Positions 1 to 8,307 are shown, counted from the first letter of the stretch. The stretch is 25,871 nt of DNA from GCA-002282575 sp964606405 (GCA_964606405.1 CAZSGH010000037.1:1-25871), one strand, 5' to 3'. The notes: generated by a model from the letters alone, not told the origin. A program made the numbers and translations.

Positions 1-114
1 AATGCTTTTAATGAAGACCAACAAGCCTGTTTAACTGCTGGTATGGATGACTTTTTAAGTAAGCCCATCGACTTTCAAAAGTTAAAACGAGCATTGGTTG
101 CTTACAAACAATAA
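1..114 (+). CDS. C-terminal end of a receiver-domain protein (partial)
   Basis: Reading frame 1 is open from the first base and stops at TAA 112-114, giving 37 residues. The segment AGMDDFLSKPID is the end of a CheY-like receiver domain: the Lys-Pro pair is the conserved beta5 lysine and cis-proline that contact the phosphorylated aspartate. The protein ends soon after alpha5, so the receiver is C-terminal, as in hybrid histidine kinases or multi-receiver proteins. The rest lies outside the window, so the full architecture is unknown. It ends 10 bp before the next kinase gene on the same strand and is probably in the same operon. Confidence 0.8.
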   Translation, partial: NAFNEDQQACLTAGMDDFLSKPIDFQKLKRALVAYKQ

Positions 115-124
115 GGCAAGGGCA

Positions 125-2002
125 ATGAACGAAGCACAACAGCACAGTTTATGGCGATTATCACTATTATCTATCGGCATGTTTTTGCTTTGCTTAGTTG
201 GTGTGTGGCTCGCTAATCAGTCAATATTCTTTACTGACTTTGCTCTACATGCCACTTTAGAAACGACTGGCTCGGTGCTCATGTTGTTGCTCGCGCTTTT
301 TATCTTTAAGTTTGATAACAACCAATATAGCCTTACCCGTTTTCATGGTGTCGCACTTGCTTTGATTGGCATGGGAATACTGAATCTATTTCATGCTGCC
401 AGCAGCAGCGAAAGCTATTTTATTTGGCCACACGCCATCTCAACATTGGTTGGCTCTGTCCTGCTGTTGGCTGTATTTTTGCCTGAACGCCAAGTCAGTG
501 CGCGCTTTTATTTTTGGTTACCCTTTGCGGTTGCTCTACTGGTCACGATGATTGCTCTACTCATCGACGATCGCTTTTTGCCTGTAGCACTTGTCATCGG
601 CAATCACTTTAGCGATATTGTGTTATCGCTTTATGGTTTATCCACCCTACTTTACCTAATCAGTGCCTCATATTTTATCGCTCGCTTTTGGCAACAACAG
701 CAGTGTCAAGACTTTTATCTTGCTACGGTTATTTTATTATTAGCGACTGCTGCTTTCTTATTCCATCTGACCCAGCTGTGGGATATATCTTGGTGGTACT
801 GGCATGGCATTAAGCTACTGGCTTTCTTTGTCGTTGTACTTTATTTTATTGGATTTATTACCATTAAAAATCAACAATTTATTTCCCGTGAAGTCGAATC
901 TAACATTATTAAATACTCAGTTGATGCCATTATTACCAAGTCGCTCGACAATAGGGTTTTGACATGGAACGCTTCGGCAGAAAGACTGTTTGGCTATACT
1001 GACGATGAAGCAATTGGTCAACTGATTACCATGCTCTATCAGCCTAACTGGGAGCAACAGGAAACTGAAATTACACAACGTATTATACAAGGGCAAGCCT
1101 TTAGCCAATTTGAAACAGCCTTTTTAGATAAGCAACAACAGCTCATCGATGTTGCAATTACCTTGTCACCAATCAAAAATAGCCAAGGTCAGATTATTGG
1201 TATTTCTAAAATCGTGCGTGACATTCGTGAAAAAAAGCTAGCTGAAGAAAAAATTCGCAACATCAATATCGAACTTGAAAGAAAAGTTAACGAGCGCACC
1301 GCACAATTGCAAAATGCCTACGATGAAATGGAAGCTTTTACCTATTCCGTATCACACGACTTGCGCTCACCATTGCGTGCAACCGACGGCTTTAGTCAGG
1401 CACTGCTAGAAGATTATAATGACGCACTTGATGAAACAGCTAAGGACTATCTTAACCGCATTCGTGCTGCCAGTCAGAAAATGGCTGGACTCATTGATGA
1501 CTTGCTACAATTATCACGGCAAACACGCACTGATATGCAACCTGAAATCATCAACCTGAGCGAAATCGTGCAACGCATTATGAACGAACTCGCACGGCAA
1601 GAACCAGAACGCCATGTTAACGTCATAATTATGCCCGAACTTAAGGTTTATGCCGATGCACACTTGATGCAGATTGCACTAACTAACTTATTGGGTAATG
1701 CTTGGAAATATACAGCAAAACAAGCACAAGCACGTATCGAGTTTTCTGCTAAGATGGAAAACAATGAAAGGGTATTTTTTATACAAGATAATGGTGCAGG
1801 CTTTGATATGACCTATGTAGACAAGCTCTTTAAGCCCTTTCAACGACTACATACAGCACAAGAGTTTGCTGGTAATGGCATTGGCTTAGCGATGGTTTAT
1901 CGCATCATTAAGCGACATTTTGGGCGCGTTTGGGCGCAAGGTGAACCCGAAAAAGGAGCGACCTTCTTTTTTACACTGGGACTAACGGACACAAAACAAT
2001 AA
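125..2002 (+). CDS. membrane sensor histidine kinase (multi-TM sensor, PAS, HisKA, HATPase)
   Basis: This is a 625-residue inner-membrane sensor kinase. Residues about 8-250 form seven or eight hydrophobic segments, making a MASE-like membrane-embedded sensor with conserved-looking histidines (for example in NLFHA and WYWHGIK). A PAS domain follows at about 260-375, then a short coiled coil (AEEKIRNINIELERKV). The HisKA box SVSHDLRSPLRA has phospho-accepting His411. The HATPase has an N box (NLLGNAWKYT) and G boxes (DNGAGFD, GNGIGLAMV). The kinase core resembles the phytochrome/Cph1 type. I chose ATG 125, preceded by the purine-rich AAGGCAAGGG, over an upstream TTG at 98 that would overlap the previous gene. 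The next gene, 18 bp on, encodes an Rcp1-like receiver, the usual partner of this kinase type. The stimulus is unknown. Confidence 0.88.
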   Translation: MNEAQQHSLWRLSLLSIGMFLLCLVGVWLANQSIFFTDFALHATLETTGSVLMLLLALFIFKFDNNQYSLTRFHGVALALIGMGILNLFHAASSSESYFIWPHAISTLVGSVLLLAVFLPERQVSARFYFWLPFAVALLVTMIALLIDDRFLPVALVIGNHFSDIVLSLYGLSTLLYLISASYFIARFWQQQQCQDFYLATVILLLATAAFLFHLTQLWDISWWYWHGIKLLAFFVVVLYFIGFITIKNQQFISREVESNIIKYSVDAIITKSLDNRVLTWNASAERLFGYTDDEAIGQLITMLYQPNWEQQETEITQRIIQGQAFSQFETAFLDKQQQLIDVAITLSPIKNSQGQIIGISKIVRDIREKKLAEEKIRNINIELERKVNERTAQLQNAYDEMEAFTYSVSHDLRSPLRATDGFSQALLEDYNDALDETAKDYLNRIRAASQKMAGLIDDLLQLSRQTRTDMQPEIINLSEIVQRIMNELARQEPERHVNVIIMPELKVYADAHLMQIALTNLLGNAWKYTAKQAQARIEFSAKMENNERVFFIQDNGAGFDMTYVDKLFKPFQRLHTAQEFAGNGIGLAMVYRIIKRHFGRVWAQGEPEKGATFFFTLGLTDTKQ

Positions 2003-2020
2003 CAACATGGATATAACCTC

Positions 2021-2455
2021 ATGAAAGACAAATACATCCTACTGGTCGAAGACAATCCTGACGATGTCTTACTCACCCAACGCGCCTTAAAAAAAGGACA
2101 TGTACTCAATCCCCTTGTTATCGCTGAAGATGGTGCTAAAGCCTTGGATTTTTTGTTTGCTCAAGGTGAGTTTACAGGACGTGATGTTAATGATAGACCA
2201 GCGCTAATTTTACTAGACTTAAAACTTCCCAAAGTCGGCGGCTTTGAGGTACTCGAAGCCATTAAAAATGATGCTTTATTAAAACGTGTGCCCGTGGTGA
2301 TTCTTACCTCTTCTAAACAAGAAGAAGATGTGATTCATGGCTATGACTTGGGCGCGAATAGCTATATTCGCAAACCCGTCAATTTTGATACCTTTATCGA
2401 AACGGTTACCCAGCTGGGTGTTTATTGGCTACTAACCAATGAATCACCTGAATAG
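2021..2455 (+). CDS. Rcp1-like single-domain response regulator
   Basis: This 144-residue protein is one CheY-like receiver domain with no output domain. The acidic pocket is E10-D11, the phospho-accepting residue is Asp66 in LLDLKLP, with Thr96 and Lys118 (RKP) completing the active site. The N-terminal LVEDNPDDVLLTQRAL and the long loop before beta3 are typical of Rcp1-type regulators, the stand-alone partners of cyanobacterial phytochrome-like kinases. It lies 18 bp after the kinase gene and 15 bp before the HD-GYP gene, so all three are probably co-transcribed. The likely role is to accept phosphate from the upstream kinase and act by protein contact, possibly relaying to the HD-GYP protein; that last step is inference. 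Confidence 0.92.
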   Translation: MKDKYILLVEDNPDDVLLTQRALKKGHVLNPLVIAEDGAKALDFLFAQGEFTGRDVNDRPALILLDLKLPKVGGFEVLEAIKNDALLKRVPVVILTSSKQEEDVIHGYDLGANSYIRKPVNFDTFIETVTQLGVYWLLTNESPE

Positions 2456-2470
2456 TCGTTAGGAAGCTCG

Positions 2471-4405
2471 ATGAACAAACCTATCCTACGCGTCCTTATC
2501 GTTGACGATTCAGAAGACGACGCACTATTATTAGAACGCGCTTTAAAACATGGCGAATGGGATATTAGCGTGTCTCGTGTTGATGGTTACGAGAGCATGA
2601 AACAGGCACTAAGCAACCAAAAATGGGATGTGGTTGTTTCTGATTTTATGATACCCAGTTTCGGTGGTATGCAAGCCCTAGAGCTTTTTAATACCTTTCA
2701 CCTGAACATTCCCTTTATTTTAACGTCAGGCAAAATTAGCGAAGAAATGGCGGTCGAAGCCCTGCAAGAAGGGGCGCAAGATTTTGTGCTCAAACAAAAC
2801 ACCGCTCGCTTATTACCCGCGATTAAACGCGGTATTGAACGGACACAGATCCTTGGCGAGCAACGCAAAGCACACGAAGCGTTAATTCAAAGCGAAAACC
2901 TCTTTCACACCCTCGCAGCCGTTGCTCCGATTGGTATTGTTCGTACCGATAGCGATTGTCGATTCTTATATGCGAATGAAACGTGGCAGCAGATGACGGG
3001 ATTAGCATTTAGCCTTGAAATGCCTGGTGATCGCTTTATTTCCATTCTCAAAGCAGAAGATCAGCAACGCTTTGGAGCAGGCGTTGATGCCTTAAAAATG
3101 CAAACCATTACACAATTTAGAGATGAATTTCAGCTTACTCGCCCAGACAATCGTATTCTGTGGTTACTGATTCAAATCGCGCCAATTCTTGAACTCGGGC
3201 AAGTCGTTGGCTATATCACCACCGCCACAGATATTAGCCAAGAAAAAGCCAATGAAGTACGCCTCATTCGGCAAAAAGAGCTTTATCAAGCGCTAAGCCT
3301 TACCAATCAAGCCATTGTTTATTCCGATACGCCAGAAGTATTGTTTAGTAGTATTTGTCAAATTGCCATTACACAAGGTAAGTTTTGTTTTATTTGGATT
3401 GGCAGCCAAGATACACAAACACAAGCGATGAATATACACGTTTCAGCAGATAGCAACCAAAACGATATCAAAGACCTTAAAACCTTGCTACACGAAAAAG
3501 GTGAAACACTGCTTAACCAATTAAAGGGCGAGCAAGAACTCATTTTTAATGATGTTGACAGCGCAGATGCTGACTTTACCATCTGTAAAGAACTTGCGCA
3601 AAAACATGGCAGCAAATCTTTTGCTAACTTTAGTATTGGTGATAACGAACATATTAAAGGGGTCATGACATTTTGCTCCGAACATAAAAACTTCTTTGAT
3701 GATGAAATTCTCGGTTTATTACGTGAAATTCGTGGCGATATTAATTTTGCCCTTAAAAACTTTGAACAACTACAATGGCGTGCCAATGCCCAAGCTAGTC
3801 TTGACAGCAATGCAGCAAAAATCAATGAATTACTCATCGACACAGTAACCGCCATTGCCAACACCATCGAAATGCGAGACCCCTATACAGCAGGACACCA
3901 AAAACGCGTGGCATTGTTAGCCTGTGCCATTGCTCAAAAAATGGGACTCGATGCCGAGCGTATCGAAGGGCTAAATTTAGCCGCTCAAATTCACGATGTC
4001 GGTAAAATCAATATTCCTGCCGAAATTTTAAACAAACCTACGCGACTAACAGACATTGAATTTATGCTCATTAAAACACATCCAGAATCAGGCTATGAAA
4101 TTTTAAAAGATATTGAGTTTCCATGGCCTGTCGCGACGATTGTACGTCAACACCACGAAAAGTTAGATGGCTCTGGCTATCCACTAGGCTTAAAGGGCGA
4201 TGAAATTTTACTCGAGTCGCGTATTTTAGCCGTTGCCGACATTGTCGAAGCCATGGCATCACATCGTCCTTATCGTCCCTCTCTTGGTCTAGAGGTGGCG
4301 CTCGCAGAAATTATTCGACTAGCTGATGCCAATCAACTCGACAAAACAACAGTAATCGCTTGTATTTCAGTATTTAAGGACGACAACTACCAGTTGTTGG
4401 CATAA
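2471..4405 (+). CDS. response regulator with PAS, GAF and HD-GYP domains (c-di-GMP phosphodiesterase)
   Basis: The protein has 644 residues. Domains in order: receiver at about 6-125 with phospho-accepting Asp58 (VVSDFMIPSFGG); PAS at about 140-255; a GAF-like region at about 270-430; HD-GYP at about 455-630. The HD pair is His508-Asp509 in IHDVGK and the GYP motif is HHEKLDGSGYP at 561-571, so the metal-binding and catalytic residues look intact. HD-GYP proteins hydrolyse c-di-GMP to pGpG or GMP. There is no membrane segment, so it should be cytosolic. It is the last gene of the signalling run; the 135-bp gap after it holds the promoter of the next operon. Input is expected from the receiver, plus a small ligand bound by PAS or GAF (unknown). 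Confidence 0.92.
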   Translation: MNKPILRVLIVDDSEDDALLLERALKHGEWDISVSRVDGYESMKQALSNQKWDVVVSDFMIPSFGGMQALELFNTFHLNIPFILTSGKISEEMAVEALQEGAQDFVLKQNTARLLPAIKRGIERTQILGEQRKAHEALIQSENLFHTLAAVAPIGIVRTDSDCRFLYANETWQQMTGLAFSLEMPGDRFISILKAEDQQRFGAGVDALKMQTITQFRDEFQLTRPDNRILWLLIQIAPILELGQVVGYITTATDISQEKANEVRLIRQKELYQALSLTNQAIVYSDTPEVLFSSICQIAITQGKFCFIWIGSQDTQTQAMNIHVSADSNQNDIKDLKTLLHEKGETLLNQLKGEQELIFNDVDSADADFTICKELAQKHGSKSFANFSIGDNEHIKGVMTFCSEHKNFFDDEILGLLREIRGDINFALKNFEQLQWRANAQASLDSNAAKINELLIDTVTAIANTIEMRDPYTAGHQKRVALLACAIAQKMGLDAERIEGLNLAAQIHDVGKINIPAEILNKPTRLTDIEFMLIKTHPESGYEILKDIEFPWPVATIVRQHHEKLDGSGYPLGLKGDEILLESRILAVADIVEAMASHRPYRPSLGLEVALAEIIRLADANQLDKTTVIACISVFKDDNYQLLA

Positions 4406-4426
4406 AAAATGCATAGTATAAAGCCG

Positions 4427-4456
4427 TTCACACTACACAATACTTTGTGGTAAAAT
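4427..4456 (+). promoter_or_regulatory. candidate sigma-70 promoter for the dnaJ-like/clpS/clpA operon
   Basis: TTCACA at 4427-4432 matches five of six -35 bases. An 18-bp spacer leads to TAAAAT at 4451-4456, preceded by TG in the extended -10 arrangement (TGGTAAAAT). It lies 85 bp before the J-protein start, in the only gap of any size between the HD-GYP gene and the Clp operon. No heat-shock (sigma-32) consensus was evident. This is a call by eye only. Confidence 0.5.
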
Positions 4457-4540
4457 TAGTTCTAAAACGCAACATATAGCGATTTTTGCTGAATTATTTA
4501 TCATCATTTACACGCTTCTTCAATGAGTTAGAACACAGTC

Positions 4541-5344
4541 ATGACAGACTTATTCGATGCACAAAAAGATTATTATGCCGTGCTTGGTGTGACTCAAGCC
4601 TGCGAATTAGCCGTCATTAAGGCTGCGTTTCGCAAGTTAGCACGTCAATATCATCCCGATGTCAGCGATCACCCATTGGCAACCAGTCGCTTTCAGGAAG
4701 TGTCCGAAGCCTACGATGTACTCAGTCGTCATCGCCAAAGCTATGACTCTGCGGCTCAAGCACTCAAAATGGCCGCACAACAGGCAGCGCAGCGACGCGC
4801 TTCCGCAGGTTTTAGTAGCAGCCAAACAAGTCATGACAGCAGTTTTCAACGAGCCAAACCCAAAACCAGTTTTGGTCACTGGGAACCCGATACCATTGCG
4901 GGGCGTGATCGCAATATGGTCTATCCGCTGACCTTAAAATATGCGTTTCGCCTACTCAAAGAAGGACATTTTTTAGTCCCTAGCCTCAATGCCAAAGTGC
5001 CGTTCGATAGCAGTGCCTTGTCTGGCAAACAATATCGTTTTCCTGGTAAGGGGTTTCCGGGCTTATTCGGTGGTCGCGCAGGAGATTATGTTGTCTCATT
5101 CAAACTCACCCATCATAGTGCCTTTAAAATTCGGGGTGGCGACTTATATATGCTGCTAAAAGTACCGCAAATACTATGGAAAAATGGCGGTGAAATGTAC
5201 TTCGATGCACCAACGGGATTGTTTAAGGTTAAAATTGCTAAAGAAGTCAAAGTAGGTAGTTATATTCGCTTCCCTTTCAAAGGACTGCCAGCAGATCGCC
5301 ACCAGACGGGTGGGCATCTTTACGCAAAAGTCACGGTGGAATAA
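4541..5344 (+). CDS. J-domain co-chaperone, short CbpA-like type
   Basis: The protein has 267 residues. The J domain spans about 11-70 with the HPD triad in RQYHPDV, needed to stimulate DnaK ATPase. Instead of a Gly/Phe-rich linker there is a Ser/Ala/Gln-rich stretch (about 80-120). There is no CxxCxGxG zinc finger, so it is not DnaJ proper. The C-terminal region (about 125-267) resembles the two substrate-binding beta domains of CbpA but is shortened. Its stop codon lies 2 bp before the clpS start, so it is translationally close to clpS and clpA. That context suggests delivery of misfolded clients to DnaK or to ClpAP, which is inference. The start ATG 4541 has only a weak ribosome site. Confidence 0.85.
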   Translation: MTDLFDAQKDYYAVLGVTQACELAVIKAAFRKLARQYHPDVSDHPLATSRFQEVSEAYDVLSRHRQSYDSAAQALKMAAQQAAQRRASAGFSSSQTSHDSSFQRAKPKTSFGHWEPDTIAGRDRNMVYPLTLKYAFRLLKEGHFLVPSLNAKVPFDSSALSGKQYRFPGKGFPGLFGGRAGDYVVSFKLTHHSAFKIRGGDLYMLLKVPQILWKNGGEMYFDAPTGLFKVKIAKEVKVGSYIRFPFKGLPADRHQTGGHLYAKVTVE

Positions 5345-5346
5345 TC

Positions 5347-5655
5347 ATGTCACTCTCTCAATTAGATCCAGAACTACTCGAACAGACCCAATATCAGCCT
5401 CCCCGTCGTTACGATGTGGTGTTGCACAACGACGATTTCACACCAATGGATTTTGTGGTCGAACTGCTGATGAAATACTTCAGACAACCGATTGATAAAG
5501 CAACGGACATTATGCTGATTATTCATGAAGAAGGACAAGCCATCTGTGGCACCTACTATAAAGAAATCGCTGAAACCAAAGTGACACAAGTATTGCAACA
5601 TGCGCGTGAGCAAGGCTACCCGTTACTCGCCACGCTGCAACCTGAACGTACCTAA
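5347..5655 (+). CDS. clpS: ATP-dependent Clp protease adaptor ClpS
   Basis: At 102 residues this is a normal length for ClpS, which binds N-degron substrates and the ClpA N domain to direct proteins into ClpAP. The substrate pocket residues known from E. coli ClpS are all recognisable: Asn28, Asp29, Asp30, Thr32 and Met34 in HNDDFTPMDFV, then Met56, Ile59 and His60 in DIMLIIHEEG (offset of six from the E. coli numbering). The gene starts 2 bp after the J-protein stop and ends 26 bp before clpA, the standard clpS-clpA order. Nothing in it looks degraded. Confidence 0.97.
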   Translation: MSLSQLDPELLEQTQYQPPRRYDVVLHNDDFTPMDFVVELLMKYFRQPIDKATDIMLIIHEEGQAICGTYYKEIAETKVTQVLQHAREQGYPLLATLQPERT

Positions 5656-5681
5656 TACACCATCGCTAAGAGACTAATGCT

Positions 5682-7979
5682 ATGTCAATGCTCGAAAAAG
5701 ACGTTCAACATTTGCTATCGGGAACCTTTACCCTTGCACAACAGCAACAGCACGCCTACGTTACACTAGAGCATCTTCTCTCGTTACTGATCGAACATAG
5801 TGCCATTCAAGAAGCTTTAGCTGCCTGCTTGGTCAATCGAGACGCATTAAAAAAACAAATCATTCATTTACTGGTATTACAAGAAAAGCGCCCTGTTGAT
5901 GAAGAAGAGGCTATGCCAACCATGGCATTGCAGCGCGTGATCGAGCGCGCCATTTACAATGCACAACAAATGCAACAACAAAAGGTAACCGCGCTAGGGC
6001 TACTCGCCTCGCTTTATGCCGAGCGCGAAAGCCAAGCCGTTGACTTGCTCGAACGCTATGGTGCCGACAAAGCCAGCATGCTCAGTTTCATTGCCCACGG
6101 CTTGCGCAAGGATGACAATCCGCACCATCGGGAAAAAAACAAAAAAGGGGATTCTGACGAAAAAGATGCGCCAGAAGATGCGCTGTCTTTATACGCGGTT
6201 CATCTCAACACACTGGTGCGCGACGGCAAAATTGATCCTGTTATTGGGCGAGATAAAGAAGTTCTGCGGGTTAGCGAAATTTTATTGCGTCGACGCAAAA
6301 ACAACCCCTTGCTGGTTGGCGAACCTGGTGTGGGTAAAACAGCCATTGCCGAAGGCTTGGCGTTGGCAGCCGAAAACAACACCCTGCCCGAGGGGTTAGC
6401 CGACTCGCAAATTTACACCCTCGACTTAGCGGGTTTGTTAGCAGGAACACGCTATCGTGGCGACTTCGAAAAGCGCTTTAAAACGATTTTGAATCAACTG
6501 GAAAAAGTCGATAATGCCATTTTATTTATCGATGAAATCCATACTATTGTCGGTGCAGGTAGCGTACAAGGCGGCGCAATGGATGCGGCTAACCTACTCA
6601 AGCCTGCTCTAGCAAAAGGGACGATTAAATGCGTCGGTGCAACCACTTTCGAAGAATACCGCACGGCTTTTTCTAAGGACAAAGCGCTCAATCGTCGCTT
6701 CCAAAAAGTTGATGTGTTAGAGCCGAGTGTGAGCGATACCATTGCCATTTTAAAAGGCTTAAAAGACAAATTTGAAAGTCATCATCAGGTACATTACACA
6801 CTTGGCGCGCTAACCGCTGCGGCTGAACTGTCTGCACGCTACATTACCGACCGCCATTTACCCGATAAAGCCATTGATTTGGTCGATGAAGTGGGTGCTC
6901 ATGAACGGGCAAAAGCGGCAAACAAACGTAAAAGCCGCATTACCGCTAGTGATATTCGCGCCCTACTCTCGACGCAAACCCATATCCCGATTTCGGATAG
7001 CACCAGCGATGAGAAAACCCAACTGCAAGCACTGCATAGCAGTTTAACGCGCGTGGTTTTTGGTCAGGACAAAGCCATCGAGCATGTGGTTAATGCCATT
7101 AAGCTGGCACGTGCAGGACTACGTGCGCCTAATAAGCCGTGGGGCAGTTTCTTGTTTACAGGTCCTACAGGGGTAGGCAAAACAGAACTGGCAAAACAGC
7201 TTGCCAGTCATCTGTCGATTCCACTGCATCGCTTTGACATGTCGGAATACATGGAAAGCCATAGCGTGGCTCGCCTCATTGGTGCGCCACCTGGTTATGT
7301 CGGCTACGAAAAAGGCGGGCTGTTAACCGAAGCAATTTTGAAGCAATCACATGCGGTTTTATTGCTCGACGAAATTGAAAAAGCACACCCCGACATTTTT
7401 AATGTGTTGCTACAAGTGATGGATGATGGGCGTTTAACCGACAACAACGGACGCACAGTCGATTGCCGCAATCTGATTTTAATCATGACATCGAATGTCG
7501 GTGCCGATCAGCTCAACCGCAACACCCTTGGCTTTATGGCGCTCGACAGCGAATCGCACGGCATGCAAAAAGCGCTCGACAACACCTTTAAGCCCGAATT
7601 TAGAAATCGCTTAGATGCCGTTGTGCCCTTCGCGCCTTTATCGCGCGAAGTGATGCCCAAGGTGGTGGATAAAGCCATTTTCGCCCTCGAAGCCTTACTC
7701 ACGGTTAAAGGCTTCACGCTTAACCTATCGCAAGCAGCTCGCGATTGGTTAAGCGAAAAAGGATTTGATGCCAAAATGGGCGCTCGTCCTTTGGATCGCG
7801 TCATCGAAACGCATTTAAAACGCCCGCTTGCCGATGCCGTTTTGTTTGCCGACTTACCCAAAGGCGCGGAGCTAACCGTCACGCCCAGCACTGATGGAAC
7901 AACACTCAGCGTTAGCTTTGATGAACAAAGCACAAAGCGCATTAAGACAGAACTTCTTCCTGTTGATATTGAATACTAA
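5682..7979 (+). CDS. clpA: ATP-dependent Clp protease ATP-binding subunit ClpA
   Basis: The 765-residue Hsp100 unfoldase works with ClpP; E. coli ClpA is 758. The N domain (1 to about 145) is followed by a charged linker (DDNPHHREKNKKGD...). AAA module 1 has Walker A GEPGVGKTA at about 213 and Walker B ILFIDEIHT. AAA module 2 has Walker A GPTGVGKTE at about 494 and Walker B VLLLDEIEKAH. The sensor/arginine-finger region and C-terminal D2 small domain are complete. The last 11 codons (KTELLPVDIEY) and the TAA lie inside the first 211-bp repeat unit, on the strand opposite a PII 3' remnant. The very C-terminus therefore seems to have been replaced or extended by unrelated DNA. It follows clpS by 26 bp. 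Confidence 0.97.
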   Translation: MSMLEKDVQHLLSGTFTLAQQQQHAYVTLEHLLSLLIEHSAIQEALAACLVNRDALKKQIIHLLVLQEKRPVDEEEAMPTMALQRVIERAIYNAQQMQQQKVTALGLLASLYAERESQAVDLLERYGADKASMLSFIAHGLRKDDNPHHREKNKKGDSDEKDAPEDALSLYAVHLNTLVRDGKIDPVIGRDKEVLRVSEILLRRRKNNPLLVGEPGVGKTAIAEGLALAAENNTLPEGLADSQIYTLDLAGLLAGTRYRGDFEKRFKTILNQLEKVDNAILFIDEIHTIVGAGSVQGGAMDAANLLKPALAKGTIKCVGATTFEEYRTAFSKDKALNRRFQKVDVLEPSVSDTIAILKGLKDKFESHHQVHYTLGALTAAAELSARYITDRHLPDKAIDLVDEVGAHERAKAANKRKSRITASDIRALLSTQTHIPISDSTSDEKTQLQALHSSLTRVVFGQDKAIEHVVNAIKLARAGLRAPNKPWGSFLFTGPTGVGKTELAKQLASHLSIPLHRFDMSEYMESHSVARLIGAPPGYVGYEKGGLLTEAILKQSHAVLLLDEIEKAHPDIFNVLLQVMDDGRLTDNNGRTVDCRNLILIMTSNVGADQLNRNTLGFMALDSESHGMQKALDNTFKPEFRNRLDAVVPFAPLSREVMPKVVDKAIFALEALLTVKGFTLNLSQAARDWLSEKGFDAKMGARPLDRVIETHLKRPLADAVLFADLPKGAELTVTPSTDGTTLSVSFDEQSTKRIKTELLPVDIEY

Positions 7980-8004
7980 ATAAGCGACCAAGTGGTGATA
8001 CAAC
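7942..8004 (-). pseudogene. 3' remnant of a second PII-NG gene, copy 1
   Basis: Read on the minus strand, these 63 bases give VVSPLGRLFSIQYQQEEVLS and a TAA stop. The intact PII gene nearby ends VVSPLGRLFSIRHQQEEVLS. Of 13 base differences between the two, 10 are synonymous and 3 change residues, so the remnant descends from a gene that was selected as protein after it split from the neighbour. Homology stops upstream of the first valine codon. It overlaps the last codons of clpA on the opposite strand. Confidence 0.8.
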
Positions 8005-8030
8005 AGGGAATATCTAAAAACCACCTTTTT

Positions 8031-8096
8031 GTCATCCCCGCGCAGGCGGGGATCCATGAAATCAATAAGATAGATTCCCTCTTTCGCGGGAATGAC
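8031..8096. mobile_element. REP/MITE-like palindromic element, copy 1
   Basis: The 66-bp element begins GTCATCCCCGCG and ends CGCGGGAATGAC, near-perfect terminal inverted repeats. Each half is itself a small palindrome (CCCCGCGCAGGCGGGG at the left, TTCCCTCTTTCGCGGGAA at the right). On the minus strand it reads as the MDPRLRGDD peptide commonly mis-annotated from repeats of the GTCATTCCCGCG type that are widespread in proteobacteria. It has no coding capacity and would need a transposase elsewhere. If transcribed, it could form a stem serving as terminator or stabiliser for clpA and for the converging PII operon. Confidence 0.75.
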
Positions 8097-8152
8097 GAGT
8101 AATTAGAGGTCGTCTAAGTTTCAGCACTTTGTTCAACGAAGTAAAGCGGCAG

Positions 8153-8215
8153 TTAAGACAGAACTTCTTCCTGTTAATATTGAATACTAAATAAGCGACC
8201 AAGTGGTGATACAAC
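8153..8215 (-). pseudogene. 3' remnant of a second PII-NG gene, copy 2
   Basis: This is the second copy of the PII tail remnant, 211 bp from copy 1 and differing from it by one base (A instead of G in the tract opposite GTTGAT). It again reads as about 20 residues of PII C-terminus plus stop on the minus strand. It arose by tandem duplication of the unit and is not expressed as a protein, having no start or upstream domain. Confidence 0.78.
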
Positions 8216-8241
8216 AGGGAATATCTAAAAACCACCTTTTT

Positions 8242-8307
8242 GTCATCCCCGCGCAGGCGGGGATCCATGAAATCAATAAGATAGATTCCCTCTTTCGCGG
8301 GAATGAC
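8242..8307. mobile_element. REP/MITE-like palindromic element, copy 2
   Basis: This is identical to the element at 8031-8096 and lies exactly 211 bp from it. It was copied by the tandem duplication and not by independent insertion, since the flanks are identical too. Confidence 0.75.

Noticed and set aside
98..124. TTG start for the first histidine kinase
   Set aside because: It would overlap the preceding gene; ATG 125 has a purine-rich site upstream.
4380..4400. Short dyad ACAACT/AGTTGT at the end of the HD-GYP gene as a terminator
   Set aside because: Six-base stem within coding sequence and no T tract after it.
7872..8268. Two minus-strand reading frames encoding MDPRLRGDDKKVVFRYSLLYHH...
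   Set aside because: They are produced by the duplicated palindromic element and the PII tail read out of frame; identical peptides come from the two repeat copies and no ribosome site supports them.
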